Part shown: piece by piece, positions 12,825 through 22,666 of the stretch
Layout of the letters: each line of letters starts with the position of its first letter
Position numbering within the stretch: the first letter of the stretch is position 1
Source: Clostridium neonatale
Lineage (GTDB): Bacteria; Bacillota; Clostridia; Clostridiales; Clostridiaceae
Assembly: GCF_001458595.1 (NCBI RefSeq)
Contig: NZ_LN890325.1
Span: forward strand, 324-64,323
Reading direction: 5' to 3'
DNA length: 64,000 nt
Program-made: the position numbers and the translations under genes
The notes under the pieces: model-generated
The model's database searches: none
Told to the model about the DNA's origin: nothing
What the model saw: only the letters and a program-made list of their open reading frames with translations

Positions 12825-12898
12825 AAGTTATAAAAAAGAATAAGTGCTGTATTTTTGACTAATTAAATTTTGTTATGTAAAATTGATATTAGTTTAAA

Positions 12899-12908
12899 TG
12901 GGTATAAT
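12899..12908 (+). promoter_or_regulatory. Possible promoter for mnmE
   Basis: A perfect TATAAT (12903-12908), preceded by TGGG, lies 38 nt before the mnmE start. The only nearby -35-like hexamer, TTGATA (12883-12888), is at a short 14-nt spacing, so the assignment is tentative. Confidence 0.4.
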
Positions 12909-12945
12909 AATATAAAAGACTTCTTTAAGAGGAGGACAATATACA

Positions 12946-14328
12946 ATGAAAGAATTTGATACTATTTGTGCAATTGCTACACCAATTGGCGAAGGTGGAA
13001 TATCTATAATAAGAATTTCAGGAAATAATGCTTTAGATATGGCTAGTAGTATTTTTAGACCTAAAAATAAACAAGATATAAAAAATATGAAAACTTACAC
13101 CATGAGATATGGAAATGTAATAAATGCAGAAAATAATGAGATTGTGGATGATGTAATATTAAGTTACATGAAAGGTCCATATAGCTATACAGGAGAAAAT
13201 GTTGTAGAAATAAATTGTCATGGGGGCGTTGTTGCAACTAATAGAGTGCTTAATGAAATAGTTAAGGCTGGAGCAAGATTATCAGAGCCGGGTGAATTTA
13301 CTAAAAGAGCATTTTTAAATGGAAAGATTGATTTAAGTCAGGCTGAAGCTGTAATAGACATAATAAGAGCAAAGACAGAATTATCGATGAAATCTGCAAT
13401 AATGCAAAGCAAGGGTTCATTATCAAAAGAGATAGGAGAATTAAGGAAATATTTATTAAATGTATTAGCTTTAATTGAATATGCCGTTGATTTTACAGAA
13501 GATGATGAAGATATAATAGACGATAATTTATTATTCCAAATTAAGGATGGAATAAATAAAACAATAGAAAGAATAAAGAAGCTTTTGAAAAATGCTGATG
13601 AAGGTAAGATAATAAGAGATGGATTAAATATGGTTATAGTAGGTAAACCCAATGTAGGAAAATCATCTTTACTTAATGCTTTGCTAAAAGAAAAAAGAGC
13701 TATTGTTACTGATATTCCAGGTACTACTAGAGATATAATTGAAGAATATATAAATATTGATGGTATTCCTGTTAGAATAATTGATACTGCAGGGATCAGA
13801 GATACAGAAGATACTGTAGAAAAGATTGGTGTTGAAAGATCTAAAGAAAAAATAGAAGAAGCAGATTTAGTTGTTTTAATGATGGATTCATCTAGAGAAG
13901 TAGATGATGAAGATAAGCTAATAATAGATGCTGTTAAGGATAAAAAATACATAACATTGTTAAATAAAATTGACTTGAATAGAAAAATATCAGATGATAT
14001 AATAGGAAATTTAAGAAATATAATAGAAATATCAGCTAAAAATGAAATTGGTATAGATAATTTAAAGGATAAAATAAAAGAACTATTTTTCGATGGAGAA
14101 ATAGATTCAGAAAGTTTAATAATTTCTAATACTAGACATAAGCAAGCATTATATAGAGCATTAGAAAACTGTACTATTGCATTAGAAAAAATACAGTCAA
14201 ATGAATTTTTAGATCTGATATCTATATATATAACATCAGGAATGAGAGCATTAGGCGAAATTACTGGTGATGAACTAGAAGAAGATTTATTAAATAAAAT
14301 TTTCAGTGAATTTTGTGTAGGAAAGTAG
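12946..14328 (+). CDS. mnmE: tRNA uridine-5-carboxymethylaminomethyl modification GTPase MnmE
   Basis: MnmE works with MnmG to modify U34 of certain tRNAs. The protein is 460 aa. The folate-binding N-terminal domain begins [20 protein letters not shown]. The central G domain has P-loop [23 protein letters not shown] and NKID. The C terminus ends FCVGK, the catalytic cysteine motif. The next gene is mnmG, 12 nt downstream. GAGGAGG precedes the ATG. Confidence 0.97.
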   Translation: MKEFDTICAIATPIGEGGISIIRISGNNALDMASSIFRPKNKQDIKNMKTYTMRYGNVINAENNEIVDDVILSYMKGPYSYTGENVVEINCHGGVVATNRVLNEIVKAGARLSEPGEFTKRAFLNGKIDLSQAEAVIDIIRAKTELSMKSAIMQSKGSLSKEIGELRKYLLNVLALIEYAVDFTEDDEDIIDDNLLFQIKDGINKTIERIKKLLKNADEGKIIRDGLNMVIVGKPNVGKSSLLNALLKEKRAIVTDIPGTTRDIIEEYINIDGIPVRIIDTAGIRDTEDTVEKIGVERSKEKIEEADLVVLMMDSSREVDDEDKLIIDAVKDKKYITLLNKIDLNRKISDDIIGNLRNIIEISAKNEIGIDNLKDKIKELFFDGEIDSESLIISNTRHKQALYRALENCTIALEKIQSNEFLDLISIYITSGMRALGEITGDELEEDLLNKIFSEFCVGK

Positions 14329-14340
14329 GGAAGGAGCAAA

Positions 14341-16227
14341 ATGGCTATAAATTATGCGGGCGGACAATTTGATGTAGTTGTCATTGGAGCAGGTCATGCT
14401 GGGTGTGAAGCAGCTTTGGCTTCTGCACGAATGGGACTTAATACTTTAGTATGTACTATTAATTTAGATTCTATTGCATTAATGCCTTGTAATCCTAATA
14501 TAGGAGGAACAGCCAAAGGGCATTTGGTTAGAGAAATAGATGCGCTGGGCGGAGAAATGGGAGTAAACATTGATAATACTTTCATACAATCAAGAATGTT
14601 AAATACATCTAAAGGACCAGCAGTACATTCGTTAAGAGCACAGGCTGATAAAAAAGATTATCAATTTAGAATGAAGAGGGTTTTAGAAGAACAAGAAAAC
14701 CTTCAAATAAGACAGATAGAAGTAACTGAACTTATTGTTGAAAATAATAAAGTTGTAGGTGTAATCACTAAAAATGGGGCAAAGTTTTCATGTAAAGCTG
14801 TTATTTTAGCTACAGGAACTTATTTAAAAGGGAAAATAATAATTGGTGAAGTTTCTTATAGTGGGGGACCTAATGGATTATTCCCAGCAAATGATTTATC
14901 TCAATCATTATTAGATTTAGGAATTTCTCTTAGAAGGTTTAAGACAGGAACACCTGCACGAATAAATAGAAGATCTGTAGACTTCTCAAAAATGATTGAA
15001 CAAAATGGAGACGAAAAGATAGTTCCGTTTTCATTTATGAGTAATAAATTAGAAAAAGACCAAGTAGCTTGTTATTTAACTTATACTACTGAAGAAACTC
15101 ATAACATAATTAAAGAAAATATAGGAAGATCTCCAATATATAATGGAAGTATTAAAGGCGTTGGACCTAGATATTGTCCATCTATAGAAGATAAGGTTAT
15201 GAGATTTCCGGATAGACCTCAACATCAAATATTTATAGAGCCAGAGGGAAATAATACATTAGAAATGTATGTTGGTGGTTTTTCTTCATCACTTCCAGAA
15301 GAAGTTCAAATAAAGATGCTTAGAACGCTACCAGGTTTAGAAAACGTAGAAATGATGAGAACTGCTTATGCAATAGAATATGATTGTATAGATCCAACTC
15401 AATTAAAACCTACATTAGAATTTAAGGATATAGAAGGCTTGTATGGAGCTGGTCAACTTAATGGAAGCTCAGGTTATGAAGAAGCTGGTGCACAGGGGCT
15501 AGTAGCTGGAATAAATGCTGCATTAAAGATACAAGCAAAAGAACCTCTTATATTAACACGTTCAGATGCATACATAGGAGTCCTTATAGATGATCTTGTT
15601 ACTAAGGGAACAAATGAACCATATAGAATGATGACATCTAGATCAGAATATAGATTATTATTAAGACAAGATAATGCAGATTTAAGATTGACAGATCTAG
15701 GATATAAAGTTGGATTAGTAACAGAAGAAAGATATCAACGATATTTGCAAAGAAAAGAAAATATAAATAATGAATTAGACAGAATAAAAAAATTAAAAAT
15801 AACTAATAAAAATGAAGTGAATGAATTTTTAAGCTCTTTAAATTCTTCAGAATTAAAGAAAGCTGTAAGTCTATATGAATTATTACAAAGACCAGAATTA
15901 GACTATAATGCATTAGCAATATTAGATCCAGATAGACCAGCATTATCTGATGATGTTGTCGAGCAAATTAACATATTAACTAAATATGAAGGATATATAC
16001 AAAGTCAATTAGAGCAAGTAGAGCAATTTAAAAAATTCGAAAAGAAAATGCTTCCTAAGGATATAGATTATAATGATGTCAGTGGTCTTAGAAAAGAGGC
16101 AGTTCAAAAACTTAATGATATTAGACCACTAAGTATAGGGCAGGCATCACGTATTTCAGGTGTATCTCCAGCTGATATATCAGTTTTACTTATATATTTA
16201 GAACATCAGTATAATAAAAAATCTTAA
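14341..16227 (+). CDS. mnmG: tRNA uridine-5-carboxymethylaminomethyl modification enzyme MnmG
   Basis: This is the FAD- and NADH-dependent partner of MnmE. The protein is 628 aa, the full-length form. The N-terminal FAD fold reads [19 protein letters not shown]. GidA signatures [13 protein letters not shown] and [17 protein letters not shown] are present, and the C-terminal helical domain ends in [25 protein letters not shown] site precedes the ATG. It is cotranscribed with mnmE and rsmG. Confidence 0.97.
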   Translation: MAINYAGGQFDVVVIGAGHAGCEAALASARMGLNTLVCTINLDSIALMPCNPNIGGTAKGHLVREIDALGGEMGVNIDNTFIQSRMLNTSKGPAVHSLRAQADKKDYQFRMKRVLEEQENLQIRQIEVTELIVENNKVVGVITKNGAKFSCKAVILATGTYLKGKIIIGEVSYSGGPNGLFPANDLSQSLLDLGISLRRFKTGTPARINRRSVDFSKMIEQNGDEKIVPFSFMSNKLEKDQVACYLTYTTEETHNIIKENIGRSPIYNGSIKGVGPRYCPSIEDKVMRFPDRPQHQIFIEPEGNNTLEMYVGGFSSSLPEEVQIKMLRTLPGLENVEMMRTAYAIEYDCIDPTQLKPTLEFKDIEGLYGAGQLNGSSGYEEAGAQGLVAGINAALKIQAKEPLILTRSDAYIGVLIDDLVTKGTNEPYRMMTSRSEYRLLLRQDNADLRLTDLGYKVGLVTEERYQRYLQRKENINNELDRIKKLKITNKNEVNEFLSSLNSSELKKAVSLYELLQRPELDYNALAILDPDRPALSDDVVEQINILTKYEGYIQSQLEQVEQFKKFEKKMLPKDIDYNDVSGLRKEAVQKLNDIRPLSIGQASRISGVSPADISVLLIYLEHQYNKKS

Positions 16228-16248
16228 CCGTTATGAGAGGAGTAAATT

Positions 16249-16968
16249 ATGGAATTTTATGATTTAATGGCTAAGGCGGCTGAAGATGTTGGACTTGAAT
16301 TAACTACTGAGCAATATGATCAATTCATTACATACATGAGATTGCTTCAGGAATGGAATGAAAAAATAAATTTAACAGCTATATTAGAAGATGAAGAAAT
16401 TATAAAAAAACATTTTATAGATTCAATAAAGGCTTTTAAAAGAGATGAATTTAAAAAGAATGTTAATATGATTGATGTAGGAACTGGAGCAGGGTTCCCA
16501 GGAATTCCAATAGCAATAATGAATCCTAACATAAATGTAACATTATTAGATTCACTTAATAAGAGAATTAAATTCTTAGATATTGTTATTAGTAAATTAG
16601 GATTAAAAAATATAAAAACTATTCATTCTAGAGCTGAAGATGGTGCTAGAAATAAGAAGTTAAGAGAAAAGTTTGATATAGCAACTTCGAGAGCTGTGGC
16701 AAATATGAGTGTTTTATCTGAATATTGTTTACCTTATGTTAAAGTTGGAGGAAAATTTATAGCATTAAAAGGCCCAGCAGTAGATCAAGAAATTGAAGAA
16801 AGTGATGTAGCAATTAAAACTCTTGGCGGAGAATTAGAACAGATATGTGAAGTAAAAATAGAGGATACTGATTTAAGACATAATTTAGTTGTAGTAAAAA
16901 AAATTAAAGAGTGTGCTAAGACATATCCAAGAAAAGCTGGAACAATATCTAAAAAACCTATTAAGTAA
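16249..16968 (+). CDS. rsmG: 16S rRNA (guanine527-N7)-methyltransferase
   Basis: RsmG uses S-adenosylmethionine to methylate G527 of 16S rRNA. The protein is 239 aa. The SAM-binding loop [15 protein letters not shown] is near residue 76, and [17 protein letters not shown] and [10 protein letters not shown] are family motifs. The gene lies 21 nt after mnmG and before the noc-like gene, as in Bacillus. Confidence 0.96.
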   Translation: MEFYDLMAKAAEDVGLELTTEQYDQFITYMRLLQEWNEKINLTAILEDEEIIKKHFIDSIKAFKRDEFKKNVNMIDVGTGAGFPGIPIAIMNPNINVTLLDSLNKRIKFLDIVISKLGLKNIKTIHSRAEDGARNKKLREKFDIATSRAVANMSVLSEYCLPYVKVGGKFIALKGPAVDQEIEESDVAIKTLGGELEQICEVKIEDTDLRHNLVVVKKIKECAKTYPRKAGTISKKPIK

Positions 16969-17072
16969 GGATATAACTATATATTAAAATTAAAGGAAAA
17001 ATGAGATGATTATAGAATAAATATAGGGGATGTTGCTAAATTTTATTAAACAATGGGAGATGGGTTGAACGT

Positions 17073-17855
17073 ATGAATAATCAAATAACACAGATTGACA
17101 TAGATAAAGTTATACCTAATATTTATCAACCACGTAAATATTTCAATGAGCAAGCTATAGAGGAATTATCGCAATCTATTCTGGAACATGGAATAATTCA
17201 ACCTCTAACTGTAAGAATGAGAGGGGAAATATATGAATTAGTTGCAGGAGAAAGAAGACTTAGAGCAGCTAAGTTGGCAAATTTAAAAACTGTTCCGTGT
17301 AACATAATTGATATTACAGATACTGAATCAGCAGAGATTGCTTTATTAGAGAATTTGCAAAGAGAGGATTTAAACTATATAGAAGAAGCTGAAGCTTATT
17401 ATAATTTGATTAATGAACATAATTTTACGCAAGATGAAGTTGCAAAAAGAATTGGTAAAAAACAATCTACTATAGCAAATAAGTTGAGATTATTAAAATT
17501 AAATAAAGAAGTAAGAGAGTTGTGTTTAACTAATAATCTAACTGAAAGACATGCAAGAGCATTATTAACAGTACCAGATGAAAAGCTTCAATTAAAGATA
17601 GTTCAAAAAATTATTTCTAGTGGATTAAATGTTAAGAAAACAGAAGAACTTATTAATAAAGAATTATTGAAATTAGCAGGGAAAGAATTAAAAAATAATA
17701 ATAAAAGAAATATAAGAGGAGTACTTCCAGCTAAATTATATGTTAATACAATTAAGCAAGTATTAAATAAATTTGATATTCCAGCTGAATATGGATGTAA
17801 AGAAGAAGATGACTTTATTGAAGTAACTGTTAAAATCCCAAAGATAAAAAAATAG
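17073..17855 (+). CDS. noc: ParB-family nucleoid occlusion-like protein (Noc-like)
   Basis: A ParB/Spo0J-family DNA-binding protein of 260 aa. The N-terminal ParB CTPase motifs are PNIYQPRKYF, HGIIQPLTVR and ELVAGERRLRAAK. The central helix-turn-helix is FTQDEVAKRIGKKQSTIANK. The position between rsmG and parA/parB is that of noc in Bacillus. Noc blocks division over the nucleoid there, but whether this clostridial paralogue does so is inference; it could equally be a second chromosome-segregation ParB. Confidence 0.8.
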   Translation: MNNQITQIDIDKVIPNIYQPRKYFNEQAIEELSQSILEHGIIQPLTVRMRGEIYELVAGERRLRAAKLANLKTVPCNIIDITDTESAEIALLENLQREDLNYIEEAEAYYNLINEHNFTQDEVAKRIGKKQSTIANKLRLLKLNKEVRELCLTNNLTERHARALLTVPDEKLQLKIVQKIISSGLNVKKTEELINKELLKLAGKELKNNNKRNIRGVLPAKLYVNTIKQVLNKFDIPAEYGCKEEDDFIEVTVKIPKIKK

Positions 17856-17897
17856 TGATATAATAAAGTTTATAGAGTTTAATATATTTATTGATAG

Positions 17898-17934
17898 AAG
17901 AATTAAGTTTTTTTAAACTTAATTCTTTTATAAT
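17898..17934 (+). terminator. Terminator between noc-like gene and parA
   Basis: A 13-bp perfect stem (17898-17910 and 17915-17927) with a TTTT loop is followed by TTTATAA. It separates the mnmE-noc group from parA. Confidence 0.75.
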
Positions 17935-17995
17935 ATTATAAAAAAATATATAATATTATTATGGGAAGGGGGGAGGCTCTTTTTGGGCTATAACT

Positions 17996-18757
17996 ATGAA
18001 GATAATTTGTGTTTTTAATCAAAAAGGTGGTGTAGGTAAAACTACTACTACGATAAATTTAAGTGCTTATTTAGCAATGGAAGGTTATAAAGTATTAACT
18101 GTAGACATTGATCCTCAAGGTAATACAACTAGCGGCTTAGGTTTAGATAAATATAATTTAGATGTATCTATATATGATGTATTAACATCAGAAGCGAGTG
18201 TTAAAGAAAGTACAATAAAGAGTGAGTTGGTTCAAAACTTATCAATTTTACCTTCTACTATAGAATTAGCAGGTGCAGAAGTGGAAATTACATCAATACC
18301 TGATAGAGAAACTATTATGAAGAGAAAATTAGAAGAAATTAAAGAAGAATATGATTTTGTTTTTATTGATTGCCCACCTTCATTAGGAGTATTAACTATT
18401 AATGCATTAACTTGTGCTGATTCAGTATTAATTCCAATGCAGTGTGAATTCTATGCATTAGAGGGTGTTAGCCAACTTATAAATACTGTTCAATTAGTTA
18501 AAAAGTCTTTAAATAAGAACTTAGATATAGAGGGAGTAGTTATGACTATGTATGATTATAGAACTAATCTAAGTAATGAGGTTCTTAAAGAAGTTCAAGG
18601 ATATTTTAAAGACAAAGTATATAAAACTAAAATTGCGAGAAATATAAGATTAGCAGAAGCACCAAGCTTTGGATTGCCTATTATGTTATATGATGAAAAA
18701 TGTAAAGGTGCAGAAGCATATATTGAATTAACTAAAGAATTTTTAAATAGGCAGTAA
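17996..18757 (+). CDS. soj: Chromosome partitioning ATPase ParA/Soj
   Basis: ParA-family ATPase, 253 aa, that acts with ParB and parS in origin segregation and modulates DnaA in Bacillus. The deviant Walker A is FNQKGGVGKTTTTINLSAYL at the N terminus; DIDPQGNTTSGLG and FVFIDCPPSLGVLT follow. The start at 17996 matches the conserved N terminus. The purine-rich Shine-Dalgarno candidate (about 17965-17975) is unusually far away, near 20 nt, and no alternative in-frame start exists upstream. Confidence 0.96.
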   Translation: MKIICVFNQKGGVGKTTTTINLSAYLAMEGYKVLTVDIDPQGNTTSGLGLDKYNLDVSIYDVLTSEASVKESTIKSELVQNLSILPSTIELAGAEVEITSIPDRETIMKRKLEEIKEEYDFVFIDCPPSLGVLTINALTCADSVLIPMQCEFYALEGVSQLINTVQLVKKSLNKNLDIEGVVMTMYDYRTNLSNEVLKEVQGYFKDKVYKTKIARNIRLAEAPSFGLPIMLYDEKCKGAEAYIELTKEFLNRQ

Positions 18758-18770
18758 GGATGGAATTGAT

Positions 18771-19622
18771 ATGGGAAAAAAATTTGGCTTAGGAAAAGGA
18801 TTAAGTGCTCTTATTCCAGAGGATATGGAACAGGATAAATATAATGATAATAGAATACTTATACCAATTAATAACATTAAGTATGATTCAAATCAACCTA
18901 GAAAAAATTTTGATTATGAAAAAATAGCTGAGTTAGCTGAATCTATTAAAACGCATGGAATAATTCAACCTCTTATTTTAAGGAAAGATAAGGATGAAAA
19001 TTACATAATTGTTGCAGGGGAAAGAAGATGGAGAGCTGCAAAGATGGCTGGGTTAAAAGAACTACCATCAATAATAATGGAATTAAGCGAAAAGGATGTC
19101 TTAGAAATTTCCTTAATAGAGAATATTCAGAGAGAAGACTTAAATCCCATTGAAGAAGCTTTAGCTTATAAAAAATTGTTAAATGAATTCAAGATAACTC
19201 AAGAAGAGTTAAGTAAAAGAATAGGTAAGTCAAGAGTTGTTATTGCGAATACAATAAGATTAATTAATTTAGATAAAAGAGTTCAGCAATACGTTATCGA
19301 CGGTATTATATCAGAGGGACATGGAAGGGCATTACTTTCAGTAGAAAAAAACGACTTGCAGTATGAGCTGGCTCAAAAAGTAATTGATGAAAAGTTATCA
19401 GTTAGGGAATTAGAAAAATTAATAAAGAATATTAATTTACATAAAGAAAGAAATATTAATAAAAAAGATTTAAATCCGTATTACAAAAATATAAGGAATC
19501 AATTACAAGAACATTTTGGCACAAAGGTAAATTTATCAAACAAAAATAATAAAGGTAAGATAGAGATAGAGTACTATTCTGAAGATGATTTACAAAGAAT
19601 CTTAGATATACTTAATCTATGA
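18771..19622 (+). CDS. parB: Chromosome partitioning protein ParB/Spo0J
   Basis: ParB binds parS, spreads using its CTPase activity and loads SMC. The protein is 283 aa. The N-terminal GKGLSALIP region contains the ParA-activating segment. CTPase motifs are SNQPRKNFD, THGIIQPLIL and VAGERRWRAAK. The helix-turn-helix is ITQEELSKRIGKSRVVIANT. It lies 13 nt after parA, and its stop codon abuts a perfect parS site. Confidence 0.97.
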   Translation: MGKKFGLGKGLSALIPEDMEQDKYNDNRILIPINNIKYDSNQPRKNFDYEKIAELAESIKTHGIIQPLILRKDKDENYIIVAGERRWRAAKMAGLKELPSIIMELSEKDVLEISLIENIQREDLNPIEEALAYKKLLNEFKITQEELSKRIGKSRVVIANTIRLINLDKRVQQYVIDGIISEGHGRALLSVEKNDLQYELAQKVIDEKLSVRELEKLIKNINLHKERNINKKDLNPYYKNIRNQLQEHFGTKVNLSNKNNKGKIEIEYYSEDDLQRILDILNL

Positions 19623-19638
19623 TGTTTCACGTGAAACA
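19623..19638. promoter_or_regulatory. parS: parS centromere site 1
   Basis: TGTTTCACGTGAAACA is a perfect 16-bp match to the firmicute parS palindrome and starts at the base after the parB stop codon. It is the binding site for ParB. Confidence 0.95.
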
Positions 19639-19660
19639 ATTATGAAAGGAATGACAAAAG

Positions 19661-20176
19661 TTGGAGGCTTTAATTGGCAAAATAAATGAATTATCACCAT
19701 ATATATTGAGCATGTTGGTGATAATAATACTATTATTATTTATAATAGTAATAGTTTTAATTAAGGATATAAATAAGCTTGAATCTAAGTATAGAAGATT
19801 AATGAAGGGAACTAGTAGCAAAAATCTAGAAGAAATGCTAGTTGAAAAAATTGATAGTATAGAAGATAATAAGAAAATAGCAGAGGATGCATTAGAAGAG
19901 TGTAAGAAGCTAGACAAAAAGATTCAACAATGTATTCAAAAGGTATCTATAGTTAGATATAAAGCTTTTGAAAATGTAGGTAGTGATTTGAGCTTTTCTA
20001 TAGCATTATTAGATAATAAGAATGATGGTATAATTCTTACAGGAATTTATGGACGCCAAGATAGTACTACTTATGCTAAGCCTGTTGATAAAGGAATTTC
20101 AAGATATGATCTTTCTGAAGAAGAATTATATGTATTAAATGAAGCTATAAAAAAAGAAACGGATATAAATGAATAA
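19661..20176 (+). CDS. DUF4446 family membrane-anchored protein
   Basis: A 171-aa protein with one membrane segment near residues 14-34 (LSMLVIIILLLFIIVIVLIK), then a coiled-coil-prone region and a conserved C-terminal domain ending in LSEEELYVLNEAIKK. It matches the DUF4446 proteins found downstream of parB in clostridia. Function is unknown. Initiation is assigned to TTG at 19661, ten bases after AAAGGA; the nearby ATG at 19651 is out of frame. It lies between the two parS sites. Confidence 0.8.
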   Translation: MEALIGKINELSPYILSMLVIIILLLFIIVIVLIKDINKLESKYRRLMKGTSSKNLEEMLVEKIDSIEDNKKIAEDALEECKKLDKKIQQCIQKVSIVRYKAFENVGSDLSFSIALLDNKNDGIILTGIYGRQDSTTYAKPVDKGISRYDLSEEELYVLNEAIKKETDINE

Positions 20177-20183
20177 GAATGTT

Positions 20184-20230
20184 AATGGTACTTCTAAATG
20201 GAAAAATATTTAGAAGTACCATTTTTGTTT
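20184..20230 (+). terminator. Terminator after the DUF4446 gene
   Basis: A 16-bp perfect stem (20184-20199 and 20208-20223) is followed by TTTGTTT. The T-tract overlaps the start of the second parS site. Confidence 0.85.
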
Positions 20231-20241
20231 CACGTGAAACA
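20226..20241. promoter_or_regulatory. parS: parS centromere site 2
   Basis: A second perfect copy of TGTTTCACGTGAAACA lies 603 bp from the first, in the intergenic region between the DUF4446 gene and yyaC. Confidence 0.95.
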
Positions 20242-20263
20242 TTTTTATAAAATTATTACTAAA

Positions 20264-20842
20264 TTATATATCTTTTAAATTGTCATAAGAATATACTTTG
20301 TTATATTTTAATGAAAAATGATAAATTCCTTTAGAAATAATATCAGCTAATTGCATTACCATATATAATCTAGTATTTTGGAGAACTAGAAATTCAAAAT
20401 TACCAGATATATTAACTATACCAAGAATGCTCATATTACCTACTGGAGGAAGATCTTTATTTAATGCTAAACCGGGGGTTAGAGATCTTTTACTAATATA
20501 TATTTTTCCTATATTATTTATTTTACCTAAGCAAGAATCTATAGCTATTATATAGGGATTTTTAAATGCTAAATTTATTTTATTTAGAACATCAGATAAA
20601 TTCTTAGCATGAATAGGATTTTCTAAAGAACCATATATATGAATTTTACCTTTACATAAATATTTTAATTTATATCCTATTAATGGACCTAAAGAATCAC
20701 CAGTTGACCTATCAGTGCCGATGCAGACGAAAATTATTGGTCTGTTTTCTAAAATGATAGGTTGTAGTTCTGAAAAAAGATAATTGCATATTTTTATATA
20801 TGCTAATGGTTCAGACGAATCAACTGAAAAATTTTCAACCAT
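20264..20842 (-). CDS. yyaC: Spore protease-like protein YyaC
   Basis: The protein is 192 aa and matches the YyaC family (sporulation protein related to the Gpr protease fold). Family motifs include FVCIGTDRSTGDSLGPLIG and IIAIDSCLG, then PGLALNKDLPPVGNMSILGI. It occurs next to parB in many spore formers and is likely expressed during sporulation. AAGGAGG precedes the ATG but is embedded in an inverted repeat (20847-20885) that could hide it. Confidence 0.88.
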   Translation of the reverse strand: MVENFSVDSSEPLAYIKICNYLFSELQPIILENRPIIFVCIGTDRSTGDSLGPLIGYKLKYLCKGKIHIYGSLENPIHAKNLSDVLNKINLAFKNPYIIAIDSCLGKINNIGKIYISKRSLTPGLALNKDLPPVGNMSILGIVNISGNFEFLVLQNTRLYMVMQLADIISKGIYHFSLKYNKVYSYDNLKDI

Positions 20843-20846
20843 AAGT

Positions 20847-20885
20847 AAACCTCCTTATTAGAGTTATTTCCAATAAAGGAGGTTT
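20847..20885 (-). promoter_or_regulatory. Hairpin enclosing the yyaC Shine-Dalgarno
   Basis: AAACCTCCTTATT (20847-20859) pairs with 20872-20885 (one bulged base). On the minus-strand RNA the AAGGAGG used by yyaC is in the 3' arm. Sequestration of the ribosome site is an inference. Confidence 0.5.
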
Positions 20886-20893
20886 TATTCAAA

Positions 20894-22054
20894 CTATAAA
20901 TATATATTGGTTTTAGATAATTTATTTAAATGATAAAGCACATAATCTAAATCTTCTTTAGTAGAAAAATGGCTGATACTTAATCTTACAGTGCCGTTTG
21001 GATAAGTTCCAATAGTTTTATGTGCTAGTGGTGAACAATGAAGACCACTTCTTGTCTTTATTCCATTTGTTTCTAAGTAGTAACTAACTTCTGAAGGATC
21101 CATGGACTTCATATTAATTGATATGCATGTAGTTATATTTTTTCCAGTCAAATCACCGTATACAATCACATTACTTATATTTAGTAATCCATTTAATAAA
21201 TACTTTATTAAGTTATGATTATGTTCATATATATTATTTAATCCAATAGAATTTATATAAGATATTGATTCATATAATCCAACAATACCAGGCATGTTAT
21301 GTGTACCGCATTCAAATTTATCAGGCAAGAAATCTGGTTGTTTTAATGAATAAGATAAGCTTCCTGTTCCACCCTCTAATAGAGATTTACATGCAGTATT
21401 ATACTTTTCATCTAATATAAATCCACCAATTCCTTGAGGACCTAAGAGACTTTTATGACCAGTGAATGCAATGGCATTAGCCTTTATAGATTTCATATTG
21501 ATTTGTAGAACACCAGCACCTTGAGAAGAATCAACTAAAAATAATATATTATATTTTTCACATAATGCACCTATTGAATATAAATTTTGTATTGAGCCAG
21601 TAACATTAGATGCTTGTGTTATTACTATAAGTTTTGTTTTAGATGTTATCTTACTCTCTATATCATTTATATTAATGAACCCTTTAGAATCAGCGTCTAC
21701 AATATCAATATCAATACCTATGGAATCTTTAAATGAAAAAATTGGACGTATCACAGAATTATGTTCCATAGATGATGTTATTACATGATCTCCAGATGAG
21801 AGAACTCCTTTTATTAGGATGTTTAGTGAAGTAGTTACATTATTCGTAAAAATAACATTACTAGGTGAATCAAATCCAAAAAAATTACAAATAATTTCTC
21901 GTGTATTATATAAATATCTATTACTTTCAAGCGAATTACTATAATTTCCTCTTCCAGCACTACCACCTATGCTTAACATGTAATTATAAATTCCATCTAA
22001 TACTTGTTTGGGCTTAGGAAAAGTAGTTGCAGCATTGTCTAAATAAACTTCCAT
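20894..22054 (-). CDS. Cysteine desulfurase family (class V aminotransferase) protein
   Basis: A PLP-dependent enzyme of 386 aa. The N terminus VYLDNAATTFPKPKQV is typical. The PLP-lysine motif is AIAFTGHKSLLGPQGIGG near residue 195. The conserved cysteine segment is TRSGLHCSPLAHKTIG near residue 340, and PNGTVRLSISHF follows. It belongs to the cysteine desulfurase/selenocysteine lyase-like group rather than to the dedicated IscS. A divergently oriented DUF3343 gene, often linked to sulfur/selenium handling, lies across the intergenic region, suggesting a shared process. Confidence 0.85.
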   Translation of the reverse strand: MEVYLDNAATTFPKPKQVLDGIYNYMLSIGGSAGRGNYSNSLESNRYLYNTREIICNFFGFDSPSNVIFTNNVTTSLNILIKGVLSSGDHVITSSMEHNSVIRPIFSFKDSIGIDIDIVDADSKGFININDIESKITSKTKLIVITQASNVTGSIQNLYSIGALCEKYNILFLVDSSQGAGVLQINMKSIKANAIAFTGHKSLLGPQGIGGFILDEKYNTACKSLLEGGTGSLSYSLKQPDFLPDKFECGTHNMPGIVGLYESISYINSIGLNNIYEHNHNLIKYLLNGLLNISNVIVYGDLTGKNITTCISINMKSMDPSEVSYYLETNGIKTRSGLHCSPLAHKTIGTYPNGTVRLSISHFSTKEDLDYVLYHLNKLSKTNIYL

Positions 22055-22078
22055 GTTACACCTCTAAAAATAAAATAT

Positions 22079-22211
22079 TAATGATTATTGTATCACTAAT
22101 AATAAAAACACTCAAATGATGAGTATACAGAATACTTATTTATATAAATACGTATTTATGGAAATACATATTTATAAGAATAGGTATTCTTGAAAATTAA
22201 TAATCATTATA
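22079..22211. repeat. Palindromic intergenic element
   Basis: The 356-bp gap between the desulfurase-like gene and the DUF3343 gene contains a nested palindrome. A long inner stem spans 22129-22157 and 22162-22190 (about 29 pairs including several G-T, 4-nt loop). An outer repeat pairs TTAATGATTATT (22079-22090) with its near-complement at 22198-22210. There is no T-tract. The rest of the gap is AT-rich with no supported gene. Confidence 0.6.
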
Positions 22212-22410
22212 ACTAGAAGATATTTTATATTAAATATTACCATGGGTTTATATTTCAAAATTAATATCCTTAAAGCTAAGTTGTATATATAAATATGAAA
22301 TTAGGATGCTATAATTTAAGTATATTAGTATTTATATTGTCTATAAATAATGATATTATTTATAATAAATATGAGAAATATTTATATATAATATTAAAAG
22401 AGGTGTTAAA

Positions 22411-22650
22411 ATGGATTACTATATAGTAGTTTTTAAAAATACACATGATGCAATGAGTGCAGAAAAAAAATTAAATGAATTGAATTTTAAATTTAGGATA
22501 ATGCCTACACCAACAACGATAACAATGAGTTGCGGAATTTGTGTAAGAATAGATGATGAAGAAGAAATAAAATTAATTAAGAATGACAACCTATTTGAAT
22601 ATAAGAATATATATTTAAGAAAGAGTGGAGAATATGTAGAAAGCAATTAA
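22411..22650 (+). CDS. DUF3343 domain protein (putative Se/S carrier-like)
   Basis: A 79-aa protein beginning MDYYIVVFKNTHDAMSAEKK, with IMPTPTTITMSCGICVRID. The TP...SCG segment is the DUF3343 hallmark; such proteins are annotated as putative sulfur/selenium carrier-like. The single cysteine-containing SCGICV motif could carry a chalcogen, but that is inference. AGAGGTG precedes the ATG. mscS follows 16 nt downstream. Confidence 0.8.
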   Translation: MDYYIVVFKNTHDAMSAEKKLNELNFKFRIMPTPTTITMSCGICVRIDDEEEIKLIKNDNLFEYKNIYLRKSGEYVESN

Positions 22651-22666
22651 TGAAGGGAGAGTATAG

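Noticed and set aside
13338..14339. A 333-codon open frame on the minus strand opposite mnmE
   Set aside because: It is antisense to a certain gene, is Ser/Ile-rich as expected from AT-rich complementary codons, has no ribosome site and no recognisable motif.
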